DNA of 64,000 bases from Haematospirillum sp. H4485 (GCF_012102745.1 NZ_JAAVSY010000004.1:62001-126000), one strand, 5' to 3'; shown: positions 20,176 through 29,589, counted from the stretch's first letter. Numbers and translations are program-made. The notes: generated by a model from the sequence alone, not told the origin.

Positions 20176-20592
20176 TCAAACATTATCCACAGAGCCCAAG
20201 GCCGCAAACAATCGCGACACAATAGCCCGGCACTGGTCAAGAAGAACACGCGCAGAGGCTAATGCCGAACGAGCGGCGTCATCATCAGACTGAAAATCAA
20301 GAAAAAAACGGTGAGCCAACAGAGTATAGACCGGCTTCATGTCACGCAAAACAGCGCGATCATCATCCGTCAAGGCATCCCGGATGGCTTGGGCTGCCGC
20401 TCCAGAAGCCAGAATGCCGGTCAATGCATCCAAATCACTGTGAAAGCTGGGCGAATCAAAATCATCATGCACGCCCACGCTGGTTACCAGCACCGATAAA
20501 TCACGTCCCAGACACTGGGAATCCCGCGCGAGACCGGCAAAGACGCATAACGTGCTATTTTCCCACACATTGCCCTTCGACTCGGCTGCCAT
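20176..20592 (-). CDS. Hypothetical protein
   Basis: This 138-residue protein is not recognised. The centre is acidic (VGVHDDFDSPSFHSDLDAL) and the C-terminal 60 residues look helical (SDDDAARSALASARVLLDQ). There is no signal peptide. The start at 20592 has AAGGGG upstream; longer in-frame starts lack a ribosome site. It follows the rhodanese gene on the same strand after a 180-base gap. Confidence 0.6.
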   Translation of the reverse strand: MAAESKGNVWENSTLCVFAGLARDSQCLGRDLSVLVTSVGVHDDFDSPSFHSDLDALTGILASGAAAQAIRDALTDDDRAVLRDMKPVYTLLAHRFFLDFQSDDDAARSALASARVLLDQCRAIVSRLFAALGSVDNV

Positions 20593-20772
20593 GCTACACC
20601 CCTTCTTGCCCGTAACGGAGGAAACGCACTCCATCAGATACCCAGACGTAACCCCACAGCAACAGACGCCACCGTACCATCTGTATCGGCCCTGTTTCCA
20701 GTCTATTGCCTCAACCGGCCGCACCACTTTAACCGGCCTCGTAGAAACAGGCGAGACAGAAGCACCAGCGCC

Positions 20773-21174
20773 TTAGCCATCGGATATGGAAACAACCGCC
20801 CCCCCCCCCGCGTCACGCCAAGCCCGCAACCCCCCGCCCAGATGACAGACGGAAGATACCCCCATCTCCACCAAAGTCTGGCACGCAAGAGCGGAACGCC
20901 ATGCCGAGGCACAGTAAAGAACCAGCCTACGCCCCTCTCCAAAGACACTACGAAAGTACGGGCTGTCAGGATCAACCCAGAACTCCAACAATCCACGGGG
21001 CGCATGAAACGACCCCGGTATCACACCATCACGGGCCAGCTCACGGATATCACGGACATCAACAAACAAAACGCCCGGATCAGCGTGCAGAGCCAGTGCA
21101 TCTGGCACGGAAACTGTCTCGATACGGGCATATGCCTCATCAAGAAGCTGACGAAATCCACGAGCCAGAACCAT
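20773..21174 (-). CDS. Rhodanese-like sulfurtransferase domain protein
   Basis: This 133-residue single-domain rhodanese has the catalytic loop YCASAWRSAL with the active cysteine near residue 88, and the N-terminal signature VLFVDVRDIREL. Such proteins carry a persulfide and transfer sulfur; the acceptor is unknown. The ATG follows the stop of the upstream DsbA-like gene directly (TAAATG), so translation is probably coupled. Confidence 0.9.
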   Translation of the reverse strand: MVLARGFRQLLDEAYARIETVSVPDALALHADPGVLFVDVRDIRELARDGVIPGSFHAPRGLLEFWVDPDSPYFRSVFGEGRRLVLYCASAWRSALACQTLVEMGVSSVCHLGGGLRAWRDAGGGAVVSISDG

Positions 21175-21783
21175 TTACCATCCCCCGCTTTGCAGCCACT
21201 CCTCCACCATCCACAAACGATCGGCCCCCCAAAACATTTCTCCGTCCACAACGGTCACAGGGGCACCAAAAATCTTGCGCCGGACAGCTTCGTCATTAAT
21301 GTTCTTAAGTCGTTCCTTGATCATTGGCTCTTCCAGGGCTTCATCCAGAACAGCACGATCCAGCCCGATCTTTGATGCAGCATCCAGCGCCACATCCTTC
21401 TCGGCAATATTGTGACCACGGGAAAAGAAGGCATCAAAGACAGAACCAACAAAATCAGCTGTTTTTTCTGGTTTGTAGCGTTCAACCCAGTAAAAGATCC
21501 GGGCCGGGATCAATGTGGAAACCGGGAACGGATCCGGCCAGACAAAGTCCATTTCATAAAGACGAGCAAAGCGCGGAACATCGCGCCCCATGTATTCTTT
21601 CTTGAACGGATTATCCACGTTTGGCTTGGCCCCGGTTTCTTTGAACACTGCACCCAGAAGGAATGGCCGCCAAACAACAGAACGACCGTGTTCATCCGCA
21701 ATTTCCTCGATCTGGGCTGATGCCAGATAGGCATAGGGACTGGAAAAATCAAACCAGAATTCAACAGGCTTTTTACTGGACAT
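21175..21783 (-). CDS. DsbA-family 2-hydroxychromene-2-carboxylate isomerase-like protein
   Basis: This 202-residue thioredoxin-fold protein begins VEFWFDFSSPYAYLAS, the signature of HCCA isomerases and kappa-class glutathione transferases. The usual CXXC of DsbA is replaced by SSPY, as in that subfamily. GAPVTVVDGEMFWGADR near the end is the cis-proline region. The substrate is not known; in naphthalene breakdown the relative isomerises HCCA with glutathione. The ATG overlaps the acyl-CoA dehydrogenase stop (TGATG). Confidence 0.85.
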   Translation of the reverse strand: MSSKKPVEFWFDFSSPYAYLASAQIEEIADEHGRSVVWRPFLLGAVFKETGAKPNVDNPFKKEYMGRDVPRFARLYEMDFVWPDPFPVSTLIPARIFYWVERYKPEKTADFVGSVFDAFFSRGHNIAEKDVALDAASKIGLDRAVLDEALEEPMIKERLKNINDEAVRRKIFGAPVTVVDGEMFWGADRLWMVEEWLQSGGW

Positions 21784-22928
21784 CACGCACTACACTCCTG
21801 AGCGATGGCCCGGGCGATGACCATACGCTGGACATCGCTGGTTCCTTCATAGATCTGGCAAACCCTGACATCCCTGTATATGCGCTCCACTTCGCAGTCC
21901 CGCATATACCCATACCCGCCAAACATTTGCAGCGCTGCTGAACATACACGCTCTGCCATCTCCGATGCAAAAAGCTTGGCCATGCTGGCTTCGGTCAAAG
22001 CAGAACGACCACTGTCACGACACGCGGCAGCCTCAGATACCATAAGACGGGCGGCAGCGATCTGCGTTTTCATGTCCGCCAAACGAAAAGCCAGCGCCTG
22101 ATGCTCTATCAGGGGGCGACCAAAGGTTTCTCTTTGGCAAGCATAATCACGGGCTAATTCAAACGCCGCCCGAGCCATACCCACTGCCTGGGCTGCTATG
22201 CCGATACGGCCACCTTCCAGATTGGACAAGGCAATGCGATATCCATCCCCAAGCTGTCCCAACATCAAGGTACCGGGAAGACGTATGTTATCAAGAGCAA
22301 TCTGGCAAGTATCAGAGGCATGCAGCCCCAGCTTTTCCTCGACCCTGAGCACCTGCCAGCCCGGCAGGGATGTGGGCACAATAAAAGCAGAGATTCCCTT
22401 CTTTCCCGCGTCGGGATCTGTCACGGCAAAAACAATGGCAACATCGGCATTGCGCCCTGACGTTACGAACATCTTGGAGCCATTCAGGACCCAGGCATCA
22501 CCATCCGCAACCGCACGGGTCCTCAAGGCAGAGGCATCCGATCCAGCTTGAGGTTCGGTCAGACAAAAGGCGCCAAGCATCTGTCCCTGTGCCAAAGGAC
22601 GAAGGAACGTGCTCTGCTGAGACTCAGTTCCGTAAAGAAGAAGTGGCATGCAAGCCACCGAGTTGTGCACACTCATAATCGTTGAGACAGCACCACAGCC
22701 GGCAGCAATTTCCTCAACCGCCAAGGCATACGACTGATAATCCATGCCGGCACCGCCCCATTCCGGAGGGACGAGCATCCCCATAAAACCAAGCTCGCCC
22801 ATCCTGGCCAGAACAGAGCGGGGAACCGCATGCTCCCGGTCCCAACGGGCTGCATGCGGGCGAAGCTCCGCACAGGCAAAGGCGCGGGCCATGTCACGCA
22901 CCATGGCCTGCTGATCATCAAAAGGCAT
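21783..22928 (-). CDS. Acyl-CoA dehydrogenase
   Basis: This 381-residue FAD enzyme introduces a 2,3 double bond into an acyl-CoA. The family signatures are present: FCLTEPQAGSDASAL near residue 122 and QMFGGYGYMRDCEVERIYRD near 340, with the catalytic glutamate expected in the C-terminal YEGTSDVQR segment. Length and motifs match short or branched-chain acyl-CoA dehydrogenases; the chain specificity cannot be told. The start at 22928 has a G-rich site; the open frame extends 24 bases upstream. It lies between carbonic anhydrase and the HCCA isomerase-like gene, all on the minus strand. Confidence 0.93.
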   Translation of the reverse strand: MPFDDQQAMVRDMARAFACAELRPHAARWDREHAVPRSVLARMGELGFMGMLVPPEWGGAGMDYQSYALAVEEIAAGCGAVSTIMSVHNSVACMPLLLYGTESQQSTFLRPLAQGQMLGAFCLTEPQAGSDASALRTRAVADGDAWVLNGSKMFVTSGRNADVAIVFAVTDPDAGKKGISAFIVPTSLPGWQVLRVEEKLGLHASDTCQIALDNIRLPGTLMLGQLGDGYRIALSNLEGGRIGIAAQAVGMARAAFELARDYACQRETFGRPLIEHQALAFRLADMKTQIAAARLMVSEAAACRDSGRSALTEASMAKLFASEMAERVCSAALQMFGGYGYMRDCEVERIYRDVRVCQIYEGTSDVQRMVIARAIAQECSA

Positions 22929-22966
22929 CCCTGTTCCCCCCTGTTTATCCACCCCTGGCCACAGGC

Positions 22967-23599
22967 CTAGACCATCTGCACGAACGTGTCACTCTCTTGA
23001 TCAAGTTGCCACAGGATGCCTTCACGCATGTCAAACCACCAGCCGTGCAGAGCAATCTTGCCTGCATTCTCGGCATCGCGGACAAACGGGAATGTCCTCA
23101 GGTTGGACAACGACCTGCGCAAGGAACTCTGGCTGACCGGATCAGGGTCATCATCCTCATGCCCGGCACAATCACCCATCAGCGAGATCCAGGGATTGAT
23201 AAACGGGCGATCCATCTTCTGCCCCTGACGGGCGGCAACCAAGGCCCGCATACCACCACAGCCGGAGTGGGCCAGCACAATCACATCGGCAACCTTCAGG
23301 TCACGCACAGCATATTCTATTGCCGCCGAGGTGCCATGGTAGGCCCCATCCTGCTCACACGGGGGGACCAGGGCGGCCACGTTACGCACGACGAACAGCT
23401 CACCCGGCTCGGCATTGGTCAGGATAGCCGGATCAACACGGCTGTCGGAACAGGCAATCAGGAGCACCTCCGGCTGCTGGGCACCCTCGACAAGAGATAC
23501 TGCCCTCTCCGGCCTTTGCTCGTAATAGGTCGAGCGAAAAGCCCGAAAGCCCGCTACCATCCTGTCAATCGTCCTGATTTTTTCCATTGTTCCTGTCAT
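22967..23599 (-). CDS. Beta-class carbonic anhydrase
   Basis: This 210-residue zinc enzyme hydrates carbon dioxide to bicarbonate. The zinc ligands are C50 (in CSDSR), H111 and C114 (in HSGCGG), with the catalytic pair D52-R54. The fold and length are normal for the beta class. The ATG is preceded by AGGAG. It lies 38 bases before acyl-CoA dehydrogenase and 156 bases after the thiolase gene, on the same strand. A role in supplying bicarbonate for carboxylation steps is inferred. Confidence 0.95.
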   Translation of the reverse strand: MTGTMEKIRTIDRMVAGFRAFRSTYYEQRPERAVSLVEGAQQPEVLLIACSDSRVDPAILTNAEPGELFVVRNVAALVPPCEQDGAYHGTSAAIEYAVRDLKVADVIVLAHSGCGGMRALVAARQGQKMDRPFINPWISLMGDCAGHEDDDPDPVSQSSLRRSLSNLRTFPFVRDAENAGKIALHGWWFDMREGILWQLDQESDTFVQMV

Positions 23600-23755
23600 T
23601 TCATAAGCTCCTGTGTGTCACCCAGTTGCAACAGCACCCGGCCAAGCCTCTGCCCGGAAGCAACGGACGCCACATTGGTGCACATACGTAATGCAATCAA
23701 GACTGTTTTTGTACTCTTTCATAACAAAGCCCGGCGGGCGCCGAGTGTCACGGAT

Positions 23756-24952
23756 TCACACAGCCAATTCAAGCGCCAAGGCCGTTGCCTCTCCACCACC
23801 GATACAAAGGCTTGCAACACCACGCTTCAAGGCGTTCCGACGCAAGGCCTGCAGCAAGGTCACTACAATGCGCGCCCCGGATGCCCCGATCGGGTGCCCC
23901 AGGGCACAGGCTCCCCCATGAATGTTCACAGCATCATGTGGCAGCCCAAGGTCGTGGATTGCTACCATGGTTACCACGGCAAATGCCTCATTGATTTCCC
24001 ACAGATCAACGTCCCGCTTCGACCATCCCGCTTTGCCAAGAACTCTCTGGATAGCGCCAACCGGAGCCGTGGTAAACTGTGGCGGCTCCCGCGCTTCTGT
24101 GGCCTGCGCTACCAGCGTGGCCACAGGAGAAAGCCCACGCCGTTCCGCTTCTGACAAGCGCATCATCACCAAAGCAGCAGCGCCATCGGAAATGGAAGAT
24201 GCATTGGCTGCCGTTATCGTACCATCAGGGCGAAATGCCGGCTTCAGAGTGGGTATTTTCTCCGGCCGCGCCAAGGTAGGCGGCTCATCAACAGTAACCT
24301 GGGCCTCACCATTCCCGGCAGGCACGGCTACAGGAGCAATTTCGGTAGCGGTTGCGCCACTGCGGGCTGCGGCAAGGGCACGCTCCAGACTGCCCAAGGC
24401 AAAAGCATCCTGCTGTTGGCGGGAGAAACCATAGGCGGCTACTGTATCTTCAGCAAAAGCACCCATCAGTCGCCCACGATCGTAGGCATCCTCCAGCCCA
24501 TCCAGGAACATGTGGTCCAGCACCCTCCCATGCCCCATTCTCAGTCCTGATCGGGCATTCTCAAGCAAATAGGGGGCATTGCTCATGCTTTCCATGCCAC
24601 CGGCCACAACGACCGAAGCCGAACCAGCCACCAGCATGTCATGGGCCATCATCGCGGCACGCATTCCGGAACCGCACATTTTGTTAACAGTCGTCGCCGC
24701 GACGCGATCCGGAAAACCGGCCCCCCGTAAAGCCTGACGAGCCGGAGCCTGCCCAAGCCCGGCAGACAGGACACACCCCATCACCACTTCATCGACGTCA
24801 GCGACATCAACCCCCGAACGTTCGACAGCCGCACGGACAGCAACACTGCCCAGCGCCGGACAGGACAGGGAAGACAAACATCCCCGAAACCCCCCTGTCG
24901 GGGTACGCGCAGCCCCCACGATGACAACCGGGTCATCCCCCCTTCTGATCAT
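23756..24952 (-). CDS. Acetyl-CoA acetyltransferase (thiolase)
   Basis: This 398-residue thiolase condenses two acetyl-CoA molecules or cleaves 3-ketoacyl-CoA. The nucleophile is C93 in NKMCGSGM. The C-terminal catalytic histidine is in CALGHPIG and the second cysteine in CIGGGEATAL. The biosynthetic type starts the polyhydroxybutyrate path, which would fit the phasin gene in this window, but no phaB or phaC is here. The start at 24952 has GGGGGA upstream; a start at 24982 is possible but lacks a site. Confidence 0.93.
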   Translation of the reverse strand: MIRRGDDPVVIVGAARTPTGGFRGCLSSLSCPALGSVAVRAAVERSGVDVADVDEVVMGCVLSAGLGQAPARQALRGAGFPDRVAATTVNKMCGSGMRAAMMAHDMLVAGSASVVVAGGMESMSNAPYLLENARSGLRMGHGRVLDHMFLDGLEDAYDRGRLMGAFAEDTVAAYGFSRQQQDAFALGSLERALAAARSGATATEIAPVAVPAGNGEAQVTVDEPPTLARPEKIPTLKPAFRPDGTITAANASSISDGAAALVMMRLSEAERRGLSPVATLVAQATEAREPPQFTTAPVGAIQRVLGKAGWSKRDVDLWEINEAFAVVTMVAIHDLGLPHDAVNIHGGACALGHPIGASGARIVVTLLQALRRNALKRGVASLCIGGGEATALALELAV

Positions 24953-25263
24953 ATATCCCCCGTTACACCATGGTCGCAACACCCGACTCGCCCGGACCAG
25001 AATCGCTATTTACAAACATAACGCCCCTTGTATGAACACCCCGGGTCAAAACGCCCGATACGCTAAGTTTCCATACGGCCAACGTCAACTAAAGAATGTA
25101 AAACTTGGAATAAATCAATCTCTGCAATAATGAAATAGTTAAGAAATTGCTGGCGTTTTTCGTCTTTCAGACACACACATACCACCATAACACACCATCT
25201 ATTGACCGTGGTTCCCCTTCGGAGCCAGCATGATGGTCAACAACGGGCGGCGCAGGATCTGGA
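24953..25263. other. Divergent intergenic region, partly AT-rich
   Basis: The thiolase and the unknown 458-residue gene diverge from here, so both promoters should be inside. The middle (about 25080-25170) is AT-rich. No clear promoter pair, RNA gene or repeat was identified. Confidence 0.4.
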
Positions 25264-26640
25264 ATGTCGGATGTCAGAGCTCAACTGGAAACCCCCCTTC
25301 TGATCATCGGCGACGGCGAAGGTGATGGCCCTGTCCTGTCCTTGGTCCCTCCCCCGTTCAAAGGAATCCTTCGCAATACGTTCAATAAAATGGAGGGACA
25401 GCGTCAGGACCGCCTGATGCGGGTTGTCGGCGAGATCTACCCCATCCTGCAACGTATAGAGGCCAAGGCATTACCAGAGGGTGAGCGACGCTTGGCCGGG
25501 GTATCGCTCACTGCGGCCATGCGCAAGGACGAATGCATTGAAAGAGCACTGCGTATCTTTGTTTCGGCTTGGAATTCCAATGTGTTCCGGCTGATTGACA
25601 CAACAGGAAAGCAGGTAACTCCGGACAAGGGACGCTCGTTCATGGGTGCCTGTGGGCTGACCATTGAACAAGCCCAGATGTATTTCATCGACCGGGCTGT
25701 AAAATCGATCTTCCGCAAAAACCCCAAGGCATTGAAACGACTGGTTGGTGTCATTCGCTCACCGGAAGCCCTGCCCCGTCTGCGTGTTCTGTCCCAATTC
25801 CAGCAACTGGCCATGACCGAGCTTATCCAAGGATTCGGAACATCAATTGGGCAAGCCCTGGTCGAAATAGACCCTGATGTGCTCTATGCCATGGCAACCC
25901 TGAAGGCTTATCACCTGCGGGCCTTGCGACAGGTCCTGCGCTCGGGCTTCAAAAACATCGCAGCTTGGCAGCCCGACACAATCCGCGCCATCGGCGTACA
26001 CTTCACATGCGTTGAGCAGATCCGCGATATTGGTGAGGCTTTTGGATCCATCACAGACCCCAAGGCAATTACCGTCTTGGGAAAGTGGGAAATACGGGAC
26101 ATCACCGACAAGGTTAACGAAGAGCGCGCCAGCCGCGGAGAACCCAAGGTATCCGGGCACAAGTTCGAGACAGACTTGGGCCTTGCAGATAAAATCTTCG
26201 GATCATGGTTTACGGCCATGCTGGGCATGCCGCCAGATATCCTGGAAGGGCTTGGAAACGTGGTCAAGGACATCCGGACCACGGACAAGGTAGACCGCAA
26301 GGATAAAATCGACCGCATTCAGCTGTTCTGTGACCGCTACTTGGAAATGCTGCCTCTGGATATCTTGCGGGCACTGGGGATTGTGGGCAAGACACCATCC
26401 ACCTTCGGGGAAGCCCTGTATATTTGTGAGGGCCTGTTTACCAAGCCCGGCTTGGGCCGTAAGTTCTTTGAAGGCCCCCTGCAAACGCCGGAAGGCATCA
26501 AGGCCCTGACAGCCCTCAAGGAACAGGTGGGCGATATGCGCAAAAACGGCTCGATCAAGAGTGAGGCCGAGATCCAGCAGCTGATCCAGAATTCAGACAT
26601 GTTGGACGGCCCCGTCGCCCAGTACATCACATTCCGCTAA
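25264..26640 (+). CDS. Hypothetical 458-residue helical protein
   Basis: This protein is not recognised. It has no signal peptide and no membrane segment. It is long, mostly helical in character, with conserved-looking segments such as FNKMEGQRQDRLMRVVGEIY, RALRIFVSAWNSNVFRLID and LPRLRVLSQFQQLAMTELIQ. There is no obvious active-site motif. A site AGGATCTGG precedes the ATG. Base composition is like the neighbours, so recent transfer is unlikely. The stop overlaps the stop of the convergent VOC gene by three bases. Confidence 0.75.
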   Translation: MSDVRAQLETPLLIIGDGEGDGPVLSLVPPPFKGILRNTFNKMEGQRQDRLMRVVGEIYPILQRIEAKALPEGERRLAGVSLTAAMRKDECIERALRIFVSAWNSNVFRLIDTTGKQVTPDKGRSFMGACGLTIEQAQMYFIDRAVKSIFRKNPKALKRLVGVIRSPEALPRLRVLSQFQQLAMTELIQGFGTSIGQALVEIDPDVLYAMATLKAYHLRALRQVLRSGFKNIAAWQPDTIRAIGVHFTCVEQIRDIGEAFGSITDPKAITVLGKWEIRDITDKVNEERASRGEPKVSGHKFETDLGLADKIFGSWFTAMLGMPPDILEGLGNVVKDIRTTDKVDRKDKIDRIQLFCDRYLEMLPLDILRALGIVGKTPSTFGEALYICEGLFTKPGLGRKFFEGPLQTPEGIKALTALKEQVGDMRKNGSIKSEAEIQQLIQNSDMLDGPVAQYITFR

Positions 26641-27023
26641 GTTGATGCGCCAGAAGAAGGCGCAATAACACCAAGCAACGCACCAGCCGCATCCTTCAGG
26701 ATGGCCAGACACCCGACACCCGGCATATCGAACGGACCAACCGCTATGGAACCGCCGGACTGACGCGCCATCGCCATACAAAGATCCACATCAGGAACAG
26801 CAATATAGCTAAGCCAGAGATCACCAGCGCCAGCCGGGCGCCCTGCGGTACCGGCCTGACAGAACCCGCAAACCGGTGTGTCATCCGCGTCAAAGGCCAA
26901 CCAGTAATGCCCGTCCGGTGTTGGTATTTCCGAGAAGGACCAATTAAAAACAGACCCATAGAAATCACGCGCAGCTTCCACATCTGCAGTAATCAGTTCG
27001 GTCCAGTACACATGTCCATGCAT
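26637..27023 (-). CDS. VOC (glyoxalase/bleomycin resistance) family protein
   Basis: This 128-residue protein has two beta-alpha-beta modules of the vicinal oxygen chelate fold. It begins VYWTELITADVEAARDFYG, typical of single-domain members, and ends GCLAILKDAAGALLGVI. Metal ligands of this subgroup are not fully conserved, and the substrate is unknown. The start at 27023 has GGAG upstream and fits the family start. The open frame reaches back through the tRNA gene, which is not coding. The last codons overlap the 3' end of the convergent gene. Confidence 0.85.
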   Translation of the reverse strand: MHGHVYWTELITADVEAARDFYGSVFNWSFSEIPTPDGHYWLAFDADDTPVCGFCQAGTAGRPAGAGDLWLSYIAVPDVDLCMAMARQSGGSIAVGPFDMPGVGCLAILKDAAGALLGVIAPSSGAST

Positions 27024-27075
27024 GATCAATCTCCGGCCTCCCTGGACCTGGGCCCTAGGCTCACAGGGACAATAC

Positions 27076-27110
27076 CAAAATAAAAACCCGTCACCACAGG
27101 CGACGGGTTT
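27076..27110 (-). terminator. Terminator of tRNA-Leu
   Basis: AAACCCGTC (27084-27092) pairs with GACGGGTTT (27102-27110), and the minus strand continues TTTTTATTTT. It lies just past the tRNA 3' end. Confidence 0.85.
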
Positions 27111-27123
27111 CTCATTTTTACAA

Positions 27124-27210
27124 TGGTGCGGTCGAGAAGACTCGAACTTCCACGACCTTTCGGCCACAGCGACCTCAACGCTGCGCGTCTACCAATTCCG
27201 CCACGACCGC
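27124..27210 (-). tRNA. tRNA-Leu (anticodon GAG)
   Basis: Read on the minus strand, the acceptor arms GCGGTCG and CGACCGC pair perfectly and ACCA is encoded. The D-arm reads TGGCGGAATTGGTAGACGC. The anticodon stem CAGCG/CGCTG encloses TTGAGGT, giving anticodon GAG, which reads CUC and CUU. A long variable arm (TGGCCGAAAGGTCG region) and the T-loop GTTCGAGTC confirm a class II leucine tRNA of 87 bases. A terminator follows. Confidence 0.96.
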
Positions 27211-27350
27211 ACTGTTGTAAAAACGATCTTCACAAAACTGTCCAACCCTTTGCGGCACAGCACTGTTTCTACACAGCCCCTTGCCATCAGGGAGCCAGTG
27301 GAATAGCACTTCACCTTCCTGCAATCAAGCACGATTTTACGAGGATCCCT

Positions 27351-28043
27351 ATGTTTTCACCCGCCCCTGAATGGTGGCTGTCCGACACCCCCGTTCCCTA
27401 CCCCGATGCTGTTGCCACCATGGAAAAGCGGGGCAACGCCATATCAACCGGCCATGCCGAAGAGTTGGTATGGCTCTTGGAACACCCCCCGCTCTATACA
27501 GCAGGTACCAGCGCGCGGGCGGAGGAGCTTCTACGTCCCGACGCATTCCCTGTTTATGAGACCGGGCGCGGCGGGCACTATACCTATCACGGGCCTGGAC
27601 AGCGGGTTGGATACGTCATGCTGGATCTGAAGCAACGCACACAGGACATCCGCTGCTACGTACATGCCTTGGAGGAATGGCTGATCCAGGCCTTGCGCAC
27701 CCTGGACATCAACGGGGAGCGGCGGACGGACCGGGTTGGAATATGGATTAACCGGGGGAATGGCCGCGAAGACAAGATCGCGGCCATTGGTGTACGGGTC
27801 AAACGCTGGGTCACCCTACACGGCTTTGCCCTGAACATTGCCCCTGATCTTACGCACTTCCAGGGCATTATTCCCTGCGGCATCAGCAGCCATGGCGTTA
27901 CAAGCCTACAGGATCTGGGCGTGTCCATCTCGATCAAAGACATGGATACGCTGTTACAAAAAACCTTTGAGACGGTTTTCGGCGCACAGGCCACTGGCCC
28001 GATGCAAAAACGTCCGTCTGTATCCCCGAAAACACAGGCATGA
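27351..28043 (+). CDS. lipB: Octanoyl-[acyl carrier protein]:protein transferase
   Basis: This 230-residue enzyme moves octanoate from acyl carrier protein onto lipoyl domains, the first step of lipoate assembly. The signature [16 protein letters not shown] (about 73-88), the lysine K142 in the AAIGVRV region and the catalytic C176 in [15 protein letters not shown] are intact. The start at 27351 follows GAGGAT; the open frame continues back over the tRNA gene and is not coding there. lipA is not in the window. Confidence 0.94.
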   Translation: MFSPAPEWWLSDTPVPYPDAVATMEKRGNAISTGHAEELVWLLEHPPLYTAGTSARAEELLRPDAFPVYETGRGGHYTYHGPGQRVGYVMLDLKQRTQDIRCYVHALEEWLIQALRTLDINGERRTDRVGIWINRGNGREDKIAAIGVRVKRWVTLHGFALNIAPDLTHFQGIIPCGISSHGVTSLQDLGVSISIKDMDTLLQKTFETVFGAQATGPMQKRPSVSPKTQA

Positions 28044-28049
28044 TCATAC

Positions 28050-28082
28050 AAAAACCGGGGCCTGCAACAGCAGAACCCCGGC
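28050..28082 (-). terminator. Terminator after the small acidic gene
   Basis: CCGGGG (28055-28060) pairs with CCCCGG (28076-28081), an inner CTGC/GCAG stem extends it, and TTTTTGTATG follows on the minus strand. It ends the transcript of the 28108-28377 gene and faces the end of lipB. Confidence 0.75.
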
Positions 28083-28107
28083 TTGCACTCTGTTCAAGAC
28101 TGAATAT

Positions 28108-28377
28108 TCACTCGTACTCTATGATGGCAATCTCGCCAGACAGGGCCGCATCATAAGGCGCACGCAGGTCATTGTCGGGAGCTTCATCAATTTCCCCGAC
28201 CTGCTCGATCTCCACATCTTCGAAACCATCTTCTTCCAGAGCATCAACGGCATGCTCAACAGCTTGGTCCGGATCGTCAGCCGTCAACATTACGCTGATG
28301 GCAACAGGATCACTGCCTTCATCTGCTGTATCAGGACGGGCTTGCCCGACAACAACATAAACCACATTCTGAGCCAT
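28108..28377 (-). CDS. Small acidic hypothetical protein
   Basis: This 89-residue protein is strongly acidic (about a quarter Asp and Glu, no lysine) and begins MAQNVVYVVVGQ. No family is recognised. CTGGAGA precedes the ATG, and a terminator follows, so it is probably a real, separately ended gene. It lies 159 bases downstream of asd on the same strand. Confidence 0.7.
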   Translation of the reverse strand: MAQNVVYVVVGQARPDTADEGSDPVAISVMLTADDPDQAVEHAVDALEEDGFEDVEIEQVGEIDEAPDNDLRAPYDAALSGEIAIIEYE

Positions 28378-28536
28378 GCTCTCGTTCTCCAGTTCTTTTC
28401 AAGGCCAGTTCTCGCGGGGAATGCCAGACAGATCCCGGATATCCGCGGGGCAATGGCCAGCCCGTCGTTACCCGACACCGATACCGCCTTTTTCCGAAAG
28501 ACACCAGCCCAAACCGCCTTCAGGCTGCTCCTGCTT

Positions 28537-29589
28537 TCATGCCCAAGCCTTTGGCTGCAAGGCATCGCCGCGCTGACGAACCAGCTCTTCTGCAATTTGC
28601 ACGGCGTTCAGGGCGGCTCCCTTCAGCAGCTGATCCCCGCACAAAAAGAACTCCAGCCCATGAGAACCAAAAGCCAGGCTCTGCCGGATACGCCCAACCT
28701 CCACATCATAACGGCCCGATGCAGTCAGGGGCATGGGATACCGGCGTTCCCGGGGATCATCAACCACAACAACACCGGGAGCTGCCGCCATGACATCGCG
28801 GGCAACAACCGGATCAACGGGCTTCTCGGTCTCAACGACAACAGTCTCGGCATGGGCACGCATGGTTGGAATACGCACGGACGTACAGGAAACCGGCAAA
28901 TCAGCCAGCCCGAGAATCTTGCGGGTTTCCCAGGTGACCTTCATCTCTTCGCGGGTATAACCGTTATCCTGGAAGGCATCGATATGCGGGATAAGGTTAA
29001 AAGGCAGGGGGTGAGCAAAAACAGAATGCCCGGCCTTGCCCGTATCCAGCCACGCGCGGGCCTGCTCTTCCAGCTCCGCCATACCTTCAGCGCCGGCACC
29101 AGATGCCGCCTGATACGTGGACACCATAACCCTTTTCAGGCCAAACACCTGATGCAAAGGCCACAGGGCAACCGACAGGATCGCCGTCGTACAGTTGGGA
29201 TTGGCAATAATCTGCGAATCTATAACAGCCGATGGATTGATCTCCGGCACAACAAGCGGGGTCCCCTCGTCATACCGGAAGGCAGAGGAGTTATCGATCA
29301 CCACAACCCCGCGAGCAGCCAGCCGTGGAGCATGTTGCTGCGCAAAATCGCCTGATACAGCCAGCAGGGCTATATCACACTCTGCAGCGGCATCGACTGA
29401 AAATGCCTCCACCGTCTTGGTGCCATAGGCCGTCTGGCACGTCTTGCCAGCAGAGCGGGCAGAGGCGAAAAGGCGCAGATCAGAGAGGGGAAAAGCACGG
29501 TCGGCCAGAACGCGCACCATCTCCTTCCCGACAGCCCCGGTTACACCGACAACAGCAACACGGGGACCAGCGGCAACATGGTGAGACAT
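28537..29589 (-). CDS. asd: Aspartate-semialdehyde dehydrogenase
   Basis: This 350-residue enzyme reduces aspartyl phosphate to the semialdehyde, a branch point to diaminopimelate/lysine, threonine and methionine. The N-terminal motif VTGAVGKEMVRVL binds NADP. The nucleophile is C133 in NPNCTTA. The C-terminal RGDAL tail is intact. Length is normal. A purine site CAGGA lies upstream of the ATG, somewhat far. It is essential for cell-wall peptide synthesis. Confidence 0.95.
   Translation of the reverse strand: MSHHVAAGPRVAVVGVTGAVGKEMVRVLADRAFPLSDLRLFASARSAGKTCQTAYGTKTVEAFSVDAAAECDIALLAVSGDFAQQHAPRLAARGVVVIDNSSAFRYDEGTPLVVPEINPSAVIDSQIIANPNCTTAILSVALWPLHQVFGLKRVMVSTYQAASGAGAEGMAELEEQARAWLDTGKAGHSVFAHPLPFNLIPHIDAFQDNGYTREEMKVTWETRKILGLADLPVSCTSVRIPTMRAHAETVVVETEKPVDPVVARDVMAAAPGVVVVDDPRERRYPMPLTASGRYDVEVGRIRQSLAFGSHGLEFFLCGDQLLKGAALNAVQIAEELVRQRGDALQPKAWA

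Noticed and set aside
27123-27350. 5' extension of the lipB reading frame across the tRNA gene
   Set aside because: The region encodes tRNA-Leu on the other strand, and a ribosome site with ATG at 27351 gives the normal protein.
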